Shown here: piece by piece, positions 1 through 8,731 of the stretch | Layout of the letters: each line of letters starts with the position of its first letter | Position numbering within the stretch: position 1 is the first letter of the stretch | Assembly (NCBI GenBank): GCA_024123955.1 | Contig: CP099652.1 | Coordinates: forward strand, 4,650,001-4,714,000 | Direction: 5' to 3' | Source: Oxalobacteraceae bacterium OTU3CINTB1 | GTDB taxonomy: Bacteria; Pseudomonadota; Gammaproteobacteria; Burkholderiales; Burkholderiaceae_D | DNA length: 64,000 bases | Notes under the pieces: generated by a model | Told to the model about the DNA's origin: nothing | Databases searched by the model: none | Seen by the model: the letters and a program-made list of their open reading frames with translations, nothing else | Translations under genes and position numbers: made by a program

Positions 1-1
1 T

Positions 2-1006
2 TGCAAGTTCGACCAGGCGCGCCTGATCGCCGAGGAGATCCGCCAGCTGGTCAAGGATTTCCGCTTCGTCTGGGACGAGCACAGCTTCGAGATCGGCGCC
101 AGCATCGGCATGGTCGAGATCAGCGCCGACAGCAAGTCCGTCAGCGATTTGCTGGTCGCGGCCGACGAGGCCTGCTACATGGCCAAGGACCAGGGCCGCA
201 ACCGCATCCACGTCTATTCCGAGAGCGACGCGGCGCTGGCGCGGCGGCACACCGAGATGATGTGGGTGCCGCGCCTGAACGACGCCTTGCAGCACGACCG
301 CTTCACGCTGTACTCGATGCCGATCGCCGGCCTGCAGAGCAACCACCAACCCCACGAGGAAATCCTGTTGCGGCTCAAGGATGACGCCGGCGAGGTGATC
401 CGGCCCGACCGCTTCATCCCGGCCGCCGAGCGCTACCATATGATGCCGATGCTGGACCGCTGGGTCATCCGCGCGGTGTGCCGGCATATCGCCGCAGCGC
501 AGGCGGCCGGGACGCCGGGCAACGGCACGCGGCCGCTGTACGCGGTCAACCTGTCCGGGCCGTCGATGAACGACGACAAGCTGCACCAATTCATCATCGA
601 CCAGTTCGTCGACCACGGCGTCGACCCGGCGCAGCTCTGCTTCGAGATCACCGAGACGGCGGCGATCCGCAACCTGCCCAAGGCGCAGGAGCTGATGGCG
701 CGGCTCAAGCTGCTCGGGTGCCGGTTTTCGCTCGACGATTTCGGCAGCGGCGTGTCGTCGTTCGGCTATCTGAAATCGCTGCCGGTCGACTTTCTCAAGA
801 TCGACGGCTCCTTCATCCGCGGCATCGCCGACAACCCGGTGCACCGGGCGATGGTCGAGGCGATCCACAAGGTCGGCCAGGTGATCGGCATCCAGACGAT
901 CGCCGAGTACGTCGAGGACACGGTCACCCTGGATGTGATCGGCAGCATCGGCATCGACTTCGCGCAGGGCTACGCGGTCGGCCGCGAAAGCGCCCTGCAC
1001 GGCTAG
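2..1006 (+). CDS. GGDEF-EAL cyclic-di-GMP protein, 3' part (5' end outside window)
   Basis: The reading frame is open from the left edge, so the gene begins upstream. The first ~70 residues are the end of a GGDEF domain: FEIGASIGMVEI, then a segment with ACYMAKDQGRNRI, as in diguanylate cyclases; the GGDEF motif itself is outside. An EAL phosphodiesterase domain follows. Its signature reads EILLRL instead of EALLRL, but the metal-binding and catalytic positions look intact: the N of YAVNLSG, the E of FEITETAAI, DDFGSG, the K of FLKIDGSF and the E of IQTIAEY. It therefore probably hydrolyses c-di-GMP to pGpG; whether the GGDEF half is active cannot be judged. It ends 12 bases before the convergent kinase gene. 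Confidence 0.9.
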   Translation, partial: CKFDQARLIAEEIRQLVKDFRFVWDEHSFEIGASIGMVEISADSKSVSDLLVAADEACYMAKDQGRNRIHVYSESDAALARRHTEMMWVPRLNDALQHDRFTLYSMPIAGLQSNHQPHEEILLRLKDDAGEVIRPDRFIPAAERYHMMPMLDRWVIRAVCRHIAAAQAAGTPGNGTRPLYAVNLSGPSMNDDKLHQFIIDQFVDHGVDPAQLCFEITETAAIRNLPKAQELMARLKLLGCRFSLDDFGSGVSSFGYLKSLPVDFLKIDGSFIRGIADNPVHRAMVEAIHKVGQVIGIQTIAEYVEDTVTLDVIGSIGIDFAQGYAVGRESALHG

Positions 1007-1018
1007 ACGGGCGGCCCG

Positions 1019-3214
<2,196 letters not shown>

Positions 3215-3362
3215 AGAAAGCGTGATGGATGGATCGAACTTGCCAATCTACATCAAAGCAAACTAAACGGGGGCGTGGCGCGTGAAAAAAACAAATGATG
3301 GATTACTGCCACGTAATCCATCATAAGCCATCATGAGCCCTCATGAGCCACCAAGAGGCGCC

Positions 3363-4382
3363 CTAGTCCCGGAACGCGTCCATGATCGCGGTCGGCTTGC
3401 CGCTGTTGTCGAAGGCGCCCATCGGATATCCTTTCCAGTTGTAAGCCTGCGGCTCCCAGTAGAATGCGCCGACGCCCTTGCCGTGGTCGACCTGGCGCAC
3501 CTTGGCGATCAGGTCGGCAATGATGGCCTTGCCCTCCGGATGGTTCCATGGCGCGCCGACCTCGGCCAGCATGACCGGCTTGCCGTAGCGGGCAGCCAGG
3601 TCGTTCATGTTGTGCAGGCAGGCCGCCGTCGCCGCCCGCCAGTCGACACCCTTGACGGTGGTCGGATAGGCGGACGCGCCGATTACGTCGAACTTGCCGC
3701 CGTTGGCCAGCAGGCCGTCGACATTCCAGCGGAACTGGCGGTTGTCGTGGCAGTTATCGATATGCACGATCACCTGCGCATCCGGGAACACTTGCTTCGT
3801 AGCATCGTAGCCGCTGGCGACAAAGCGCGCGTAGTTCTTCATATGCGTACCGGCGGCGCCTTCCGGCCACAGCATCCCGTGCGTGGTTTCGTTGCCAACT
3901 TGCACCCATTCCGGCGTGATGCCGGCATCGCGCAGCGCCGCCAGCGTGCTGCGGGTATGCTCGCCGACGGCCTTGGCCAACTGCGCGACGCTGTAGTCCT
4001 TCCAGGCGGCCGGCTTGAATTGCTTGCCCGGATCCGCCCAGTTGTCGCTGTAGTGGAAGTCGATCATCAGCCGCATGCCGGCGGCCTTGGCGCGCCCGGC
4101 CTTGGCCAGCACGTCGGCCAGGCCGTTGTAGCCGTCGGCGGGATCGACCCAGACGCGCAGGCGCACCGCGTCCATGCCCTGCTCCTTGAGCGTGGCAAAC
4201 AAATCCTGACGCTTGCCGTCGCGGTTGAGGAAGGGACGACCGGCCGCCTCCATTTCGGTGATCCAGCTGATATCGGCGCCTTTGGCGAAGCCGCCGGCGG
4301 CCGCGTGGGCGGCATTATGCTGCATTGCGGCCAGCAGCAGGCCCGCCGCCAGCGCTGCGGCGCGTCGTGTGATGGCGGCCAT
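3363..4382 (-). CDS. Arabinogalactan endo-beta-1,4-galactanase, glycoside hydrolase family 53
   Basis: 339 residues counted from ATG at 4382, which shares its A with the TGA of the upstream gene (TGATG), so the two are translationally coupled. A longer open frame upstream is a shadow of that gene. Residues 1-28 are a signal peptide (two Arg, hydrophobic core, AHA-A cleavage), so the enzyme is exported. The GH53 family start KGADISWI is followed by AVRLRVWVDP, the acid/base Glu in VQVGNETTHGMLWPEG and the nucleophile Glu in VMLAEVGAPW. Such enzymes cut beta-1,4-galactan side chains of type I arabinogalactan or pectin. The coupled galactose dehydrogenase fits that substrate. Confidence 0.93.
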   Translation of the reverse strand: MAAITRRAAALAAGLLLAAMQHNAAHAAAGGFAKGADISWITEMEAAGRPFLNRDGKRQDLFATLKEQGMDAVRLRVWVDPADGYNGLADVLAKAGRAKAAGMRLMIDFHYSDNWADPGKQFKPAAWKDYSVAQLAKAVGEHTRSTLAALRDAGITPEWVQVGNETTHGMLWPEGAAGTHMKNYARFVASGYDATKQVFPDAQVIVHIDNCHDNRQFRWNVDGLLANGGKFDVIGASAYPTTVKGVDWRAATAACLHNMNDLAARYGKPVMLAEVGAPWNHPEGKAIIADLIAKVRQVDHGKGVGAFYWEPQAYNWKGYPMGAFDNSGKPTAIMDAFRD

Positions 4383-5314
4383 CAATCGTGGAACGCGTCG
4401 ACGACCTTGCGTTTGCCCAGCATGAAGGCGTCCGCCACGTGGCGCAGCGGCGCCACGTCGACATCCGAACGGCCGGTTTTGACCAGCTCGGCGAAGCGGC
4501 GGTACAGCGACGGATATTCGGCTTCCTTCTCGAGCGGCTGTTCCGCGCCGGCTATCCACAGGCGCGCGCCGCCATCGCTGAGCTTGACCTCGCCCTGCGC
4601 GGTGCCGACCACGATGTCCCAGCTCTGCTTGCCGGTCTGGCGCCAGTCGAACTCGGCGTCGACGGGCACCCCGGCGGCGTTCTTGAAGTGCAGTGCGGCG
4701 GCGATCGGCGCGTCGCGGTTTTCCGGAAATTCCAGGGTGGCGCCGGTCAGGAACACCAGCGACGGCAGGATCTCGGTAACGATCGACAAGGCGTTGATGC
4801 CCGGATCGAACACGCCCAGGCCGCCAGCCTGCCAGATCCAATCCTGGTTCGGATGCCAGTGGCGCACATCCTCCTTCCAGGTCACCTGCATATGAATAGG
4901 CGGGTGCTCGGCCAAGTAAGCCTTGGCCGGCTGCACCGCCGGCGCGTAGCGCGAGTGCCAGCTGGTAAACAGCGACACGCCTTTGGCGGCAGCCAGCGCC
5001 TCGAGGTCGGCCACTTCCGACAGGGTGGCGCCGGGCGGCTTTTCCAGGAACACGTGCTTGCCGGCAGTTAACGCCACGTGGGCGGCGGCGTAGCGGTATT
5101 GCGGCGGCATGCACAGCGAGACCGCTTCGATCTCCGGCATGGCGGCCAGCATGTCCTCGATCGACTTGAAACCCGGAATGCCTTTAATGGTGTTGTTACG
5201 GCTGGCCGAGGCGACCAGCGCGAAATCGGTGTTGCCCGCGATGGCCGGCACGTGCTGGTCATGGACGATTTTGCCCACGCCGACGATGGCAAGTTTGATG
5301 GGTGTGAGTGACAT
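4382..5314 (-). CDS. gal: D-galactose 1-dehydrogenase (Gfo/Idh/MocA family)
   Basis: 310 residues. The N-terminal Rossmann fold has LAIVGVGKIVHDQHVPAI, and the catalytic Lys lies in HVFLEKPPGATL. WHSRYAPAV, WKEDVRHWHP, GGLGVFDPGINALSIVTE and the closing DVAPLRHVADAF match what I recall of the Pseudomonas galactose dehydrogenase across the whole length, so the assignment is more specific than the general Gfo/Idh family. It would oxidise D-galactose to galactonolactone with NAD(P), the first step of the De Ley-Doudoroff pathway. It is first in an operon with the GH53 galactanase. The later pathway genes (dgoD, dgoK, dgoA) are not in this window. L-arabinose or D-fucose could be alternative substrates. 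Confidence 0.85.
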   Translation of the reverse strand: MSLTPIKLAIVGVGKIVHDQHVPAIAGNTDFALVASASRNNTIKGIPGFKSIEDMLAAMPEIEAVSLCMPPQYRYAAAHVALTAGKHVFLEKPPGATLSEVADLEALAAAKGVSLFTSWHSRYAPAVQPAKAYLAEHPPIHMQVTWKEDVRHWHPNQDWIWQAGGLGVFDPGINALSIVTEILPSLVFLTGATLEFPENRDAPIAAALHFKNAAGVPVDAEFDWRQTGKQSWDIVVGTAQGEVKLSDGGARLWIAGAEQPLEKEAEYPSLYRRFAELVKTGRSDVDVAPLRHVADAFMLGKRKVVDAFHD

Positions 5315-5615
5315 ACGTAAGCATCTTTCTTAAAAGTGGGCTGCGTGCCGGACGCTATCCTAAAACGCGCCCGGTCACGCAACCAATCATTTTTATCGTT
5401 GTAAATATACTCAAATGACATGACACCTGCCCAGCCAATTTGCTGCGCCGCAACAGAAAGTGACGCGTCCGTACAACTGACGTGTAAATAAGTGAAAGTA
5501 AGTGTAAAAACGATAAGTATGTGATTGAAATTGCAAATGAAAAGATGCTACTATGGGCCTCAGTTACACCCCACCCCGATCTACCCTACTGCCCCTACCT
5601 TCGCCGAGGATTAAT
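5315..5615. other. Divergent intergenic region between galactose dehydrogenase and PEP-CTERM genes
   Basis: About 300 bases without a convincing gene; the short minus-strand open frame running into it is out of frame with the dehydrogenase. It is clearly more AT-rich than the flanks, as expected for divergent promoters. AACGATAA-like sequences occur twice in opposite orientation (near 5395-5405 and 5508-5516), which could be a regulator site, but the match is short. A plausible plus-strand promoter is listed separately. Confidence 0.5.
5525..5554 (+). promoter_or_regulatory. Candidate sigma-70 promoter of the PEP-CTERM gene
   Basis: TTGAAA at 5525-5530 and TACTAT at 5549-5554 are 18 bases apart in an AT-rich stretch, giving a leader of about 55 bases before the ATG at 5616. 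The match is reasonable but not decisive. Confidence 0.4.
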
Positions 5616-6113
5616 ATGAAATTAAAATCTGTTGTTGCAACCGCCGTGCTCGCCGCCGCTTCGTTTAGTGCGTCGGCAACCGCCTATGACCTGGGCATCC
5701 TCGATCCAACCGGTTTCGATACCCTGATCGGCTCGTCGATCAAGTTCGGCGCCAACACCGCCATCAACGACACCTGGAGCTTCACGTTGCTGGCGCCATC
5801 GAGCACTTCGTTCGCGGCAGTCCAGACGTTCGCCGTCACCGAAGGCGCGATCAGCAATTTCGCAGCTGTGCTGAACAGCACCAGCTTCGGCCTGACCGGC
5901 GGCGCCGGTTCGCAGACCCTGAGCTGGAACGGCCCACTGAGCGCCGGCACCTACAGCGTCAGCATCACCGGCACCAGCGGTCTGGCTGGTGCGCGCTACG
6001 GCGCCACCGTGTCGGCCATCCCAATGCCTGTGCCTGAGCCAGAAACCTACGCCATGATGCTCGGCGGCCTGGCCCTGATGGGTGCGGTCGCTCGTCGTAA
6101 AGCGAAGAAGTAA
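5616..6113 (+). CDS. Secreted PEP-CTERM sorting-signal protein (FxDxF-like)
   Basis: 165 residues from ATG at 5616, chosen because CGAGGA lies five bases upstream; the frame is open further up but has no ribosome binding site. A signal peptide (residues 1-22, ASFSASA-T) is followed by a Ser/Thr/Gly-rich beta region without cysteine. The C-terminus is a classic exosortase signal: VPEPETYAMML, a hydrophobic helix and a basic RRKAKK tail. The middle segment INDTWSFTL resembles the FxDxF subclass common in Oxalobacteraceae. Such proteins are processed by exosortase/EpsH and linked to exopolysaccharide; no exosortase gene is in this window. It is followed by a strong terminator, so it is transcribed alone. 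Confidence 0.88.
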   Translation: MKLKSVVATAVLAAASFSASATAYDLGILDPTGFDTLIGSSIKFGANTAINDTWSFTLLAPSSTSFAAVQTFAVTEGAISNFAAVLNSTSFGLTGGAGSQTLSWNGPLSAGTYSVSITGTSGLAGARYGATVSAIPMPVPEPETYAMMLGGLALMGAVARRKAKK

Positions 6114-6151
6114 TCAGCGAGGAGGGCCAACGCCCTCCAGCAGCATACCGG

Positions 6152-6197
6152 CGCGCCGGCAGACCATCCCCTCGATGGCCTGCCGGCGCGTTTTTTT
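6152..6197 (+). terminator. Rho-independent terminator of the PEP-CTERM gene
   Basis: An 11-bp perfect stem (6152-6162 with 6180-6190) with a further 4-bp inner helix (6164-6167 with 6175-6178) is followed by seven T. Confidence 0.92.
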
Positions 6198-6320
6198 GCG
6201 TCTCCGATTTTTTCAGGCGGCCTCGCCTGTTATTGCCCAGCATATGCTGCTTAGCGAACATATGGCACGGCCCTATCACCTTACAATTAAGCAATAACTG
6301 AAACTTGTAAGGATACCCCC

Positions 6321-6827
6321 ATGAAGAAGCTCCTGACCGCCTTTGGCGCGATCCACGCGCTGATCGCGTTCCTGTTCGCGGCCGCCGCGCTGTTTCTGAT
6401 CGCCATCAGCGCGCGCATCGGCTGGGACGCCGCCACCGGCGAGATCGGCCTTGCCGCCGCCCAGCAGGTAATCGAGGCGATCGGCATCCTGGCCGCCGCC
6501 GTGGTGGCGCTGCAAATCGCCGAGACCATCATTGAAGAGGAAGTGGTGCGCGACGCCGACATCAGCGCGCCGACCCGGGTGCGGCGCTTCCTGTCGCGCT
6601 TTTTCGTCGTGGTAGTGGTGGCGTTGGCGATCGAGGGCCTGGTGGCGACCTTCCACGCCGTGCACGACGACCTGGCCGGCCTGGTGTACGTGGCGGCGCT
6701 GGTCGGCAGCGTTGGCGTGCTGCTGGCGGCGTGGGGCGTGTTCGTGCACCTGAACCGCTCGGCCGAGGAACTGGAGCCCGAAGCGATGGAAAAAGCCCAG
6801 TCGGAAGACCACAAGGTGCAGGCCTGA
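6321..6827 (+). CDS. Small integral membrane protein, function unknown
   Basis: 168 residues with an AAGGA ribosome binding site 7-8 bases before the ATG. There appear to be four membrane helices, at about residues 6-30, 46-68, 90-112 and 120-145, separated by charged loops (EEEVVRDADISAP, HAVHDD), with an acidic C-terminal tail. I do not recognise the family. It stands between the PEP-CTERM terminator and the sugar transporter, and the 149-base gap to the transporter suggests separate promoters. No function can be inferred. Confidence 0.75.
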   Translation: MKKLLTAFGAIHALIAFLFAAAALFLIAISARIGWDAATGEIGLAAAQQVIEAIGILAAAVVALQIAETIIEEEVVRDADISAPTRVRRFLSRFFVVVVVALAIEGLVATFHAVHDDLAGLVYVAALVGSVGVLLAAWGVFVHLNRSAEELEPEAMEKAQSEDHKVQA

Positions 6828-6976
6828 AACAGGCTTGCAGCCCGCATTTTTACCAGTACTACGATCTGGTGATATCTGCCATATCGAAAAAGATATAGGA
6901 CATTGTTATTTATTCATTGGCAAGATAACGGGATTGGCTCTACCATATTCCTCCCGCTTGTTGGAAAGGAAAGATT

Positions 6977-8290
6977 ATGGCAGCGCCAATTTCATCTGCT
7001 CGCACTATGGAGACGACCTCGTCTCCCGTTGTCAGCTACCGTGCGACGATGTCGCTGCTTGCAAGTTTGTTTTTTACGTGGGGTTTCATCACGGTAATTA
7101 ACAATACGCTGCTGCCGCATCTCCGCAGCGTATTTGACCTGAACTACACGCAAACGACGCTGATCGAATCGGTCTGGTTCATCGCTTATTTCGTCGCCTC
7201 GATCCCGTCCGCCCGCCTGATCGAGCGCATCGGCTACAAGAAATCGATGGTGGTCGGTCTCGGCATCATGGCCGCCGGTTCGCTGATGATGATCCCGGCG
7301 GCGCGCCTGCCGTCGTATCCGGTCACGCTGTTCGCGCTGTTCGTGATCGCCTGCGGCATCGCCCTGCTGCAAGTGGCCGCCAATCCCTACGTCGCCGTCG
7401 TCGGTTCGCCGCAGACCGCCTCGTCGCGCCTGAACCTGGTGCAGGCGTTCAACTCGCTCGGCACCACGTTCGCGCCGCTGTTTGGCGGCTACCTGATCCT
7501 GGGCCGCTCCAGCTCGGGCACGCTCGAAGCCGGCCAGGTGCTGACCCAGGCCGAGCGCCTGGCCGACGCCCAGGCGGTGCAACTGCCGTACCTGATCGTC
7601 GCCGGCGTGTTGATCGTGCTGGCCGTCATCATCGCCCGCTTCCCGCTGCCGGAAATGAAATCGTCCAGCACCAGCCGCGCGACCAAGGAACAACGCGGCA
7701 AGCACTCGCTGTGGCGCCACCGCAACCTGGTGTTCGGCATCCCGGCAATCTTCATTTACCTGATCGCCGAAATCGGCGTGGCCAACCTGTTCATCAACTT
7801 CGTCTCGCAGCCTGAAATCGGCAACGTCAACCACCAGACCGCGTCGACCTACCTGTTCATCCTGTGGGGCGGCATGATGATCGGCCGCTTCGTCGGCGCC
7901 GCGCTGATGCGCACCGTCTCGGCCGAAACCGTGCTGGCCGGCGCCAGCATCGGCGCCGCCATCGTGATGCTGATCGCCACCTTCACCACCGGCCACGTCG
8001 CGATGTGGGCGCTGATATCGGTCGGCCTGTTCCACTCGGTGATGTTCCCGACCATCTTCACGCTCGGCATCAAGGGCCTGGGCCCGATGACCGAGGAAGG
8101 CGCCGGCTTGCTGATCATGGCCATCGCCGGCGGCGCTCTGGTGGTGGTGCAAGGCTGGCTGGCCGACATCTACGGCCTGCAGATGTCCTTCCTGCTGACC
8201 GCGCTGTGCGAAATGTATGTGCTGTTCTACGCGCTGTGGGGCTCCAAGGCCACCAACGCCTTCCCGGACGAGACAGCCAGCCCGACCTAA
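6977..8290 (+). CDS. Sugar MFS transporter, FucP/GluP glucose-galactose type
   Basis: 437 residues. The start at 6977 has GGAAAGGA six bases upstream. About twelve membrane helices are visible. FFTWGFITVINNTLLPHL, IGYKKS and VAANPYVAVVG followed by RLNLVQAFNSLGTTFAP are hallmarks of the FucP branch of the major facilitator superfamily (sugar:H+ symport across the inner membrane). QAFNSLGT is the sugar-binding region of that branch. Its place between the galactanase/galactose dehydrogenase pair and the GH2 beta-galactosidase makes galactose the likely substrate, but glucose or fucose cannot be ruled out. A good terminator follows, so the gene is probably monocistronic. Confidence 0.9.
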   Translation: MAAPISSARTMETTSSPVVSYRATMSLLASLFFTWGFITVINNTLLPHLRSVFDLNYTQTTLIESVWFIAYFVASIPSARLIERIGYKKSMVVGLGIMAAGSLMMIPAARLPSYPVTLFALFVIACGIALLQVAANPYVAVVGSPQTASSRLNLVQAFNSLGTTFAPLFGGYLILGRSSSGTLEAGQVLTQAERLADAQAVQLPYLIVAGVLIVLAVIIARFPLPEMKSSSTSRATKEQRGKHSLWRHRNLVFGIPAIFIYLIAEIGVANLFINFVSQPEIGNVNHQTASTYLFILWGGMMIGRFVGAALMRTVSAETVLAGASIGAAIVMLIATFTTGHVAMWALISVGLFHSVMFPTIFTLGIKGLGPMTEEGAGLLIMAIAGGALVVVQGWLADIYGLQMSFLLTALCEMYVLFYALWGSKATNAFPDETASPT

Positions 8291-8334
8291 GCTGGACGCG
8301 GTCGCCGCCTTCCCGCGCGGCGATCAAGACCAAG

Positions 8335-8375
8335 GCCGATGCCGACGTTTAACCACGTTCGCATCGGCTTTTTTT
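8335..8375 (+). terminator. Rho-independent terminator of the MFS gene
   Basis: GCCGATGC (8335-8342) pairs with GCATCGGC (8361-8368), with an extra inner ACGT/ACGT helix, and is followed by seven T. Confidence 0.88.
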
Positions 8376-8519
8376 CGCCCGCACCCCATCGCGTCCGGCG
8401 CGGCTACGCGGCCGCCAGTGGTGGCCATCAGTGCGAGATCTGCGACCCGCCCTCCGGTATTGCATGCGGGCGCATGCGGACGACCGGCCCTTCGCGGGAG
8501 AATGCCGAAAACGCCAAGC

Positions 8520-8581
8520 GGCGCGATGGGGTCAGGCGCGATGGGGTCAAGGCGCGATGGGGTCAAGGCGCGATGGGGTCA
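8520..8581. repeat. Tandem repeat, four copies of a 15-16 bp unit
   Basis: The unit GGCGCGATGGGGTCAA is repeated four times (8520-8534, 8535-8550, 8551-8566, 8567-8581). The last copy runs directly into the left arm of the inverted repeat beginning at 8575, sharing its GGGGTCA, so the array looks like an expansion of the element's edge. No gene covers it. Confidence 0.9.
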
Positions 8582-8667
8582 GGTCCGACATTCGGACATT
8601 GGGGAACTTCATTGAATCAAAAAAGTTCCTCGATCTTACGAAATGTCCGAATGTCGGACCTGACCCC
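8575..8667. repeat. REPIN-like element with 26-bp perfect inverted repeats
   Basis: The arms 8575-8600 and 8642-8667 are perfect reverse complements. Each arm contains its own small palindrome (GTCCGA-CAT-TCGGAC), and a third 7-bp pairing (8603-8609 with 8623-8629) sits inside. Outer ends read GGGGTCAGGTCC inward. This is the layout of a pair of REP hairpins, usually moved by a RAYT (Y1-type transposase), which is not encoded in this window. The same terminus occurs at 54733-54883. Confidence 0.8.
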
Positions 8668-8681
8668 GGGGTGCGCAGGCG

Positions 8682-8716
8682 AAAAAAAGCCGGCTTCCTT
8701 GAAAGCCGGCTTTTTC
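8682..8716. terminator. Bidirectional terminator, mainly for the GH2 gene
   Basis: A 13-bp stem including the A/T tracts (8684-8696 with 8703-8715) has A7 on one side and T5 on the other. It lies 16 bases past the stop codon of the minus-strand GH2 gene. Confidence 0.88.
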
Positions 8717-8731
8717 GTAGGAACAAACGGA

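Noticed and set aside
6835..7101. 88-codon frame before the MFS gene
   Set aside because: It runs into the MFS gene in another frame; the real start at 6977 has a good ribosome binding site.
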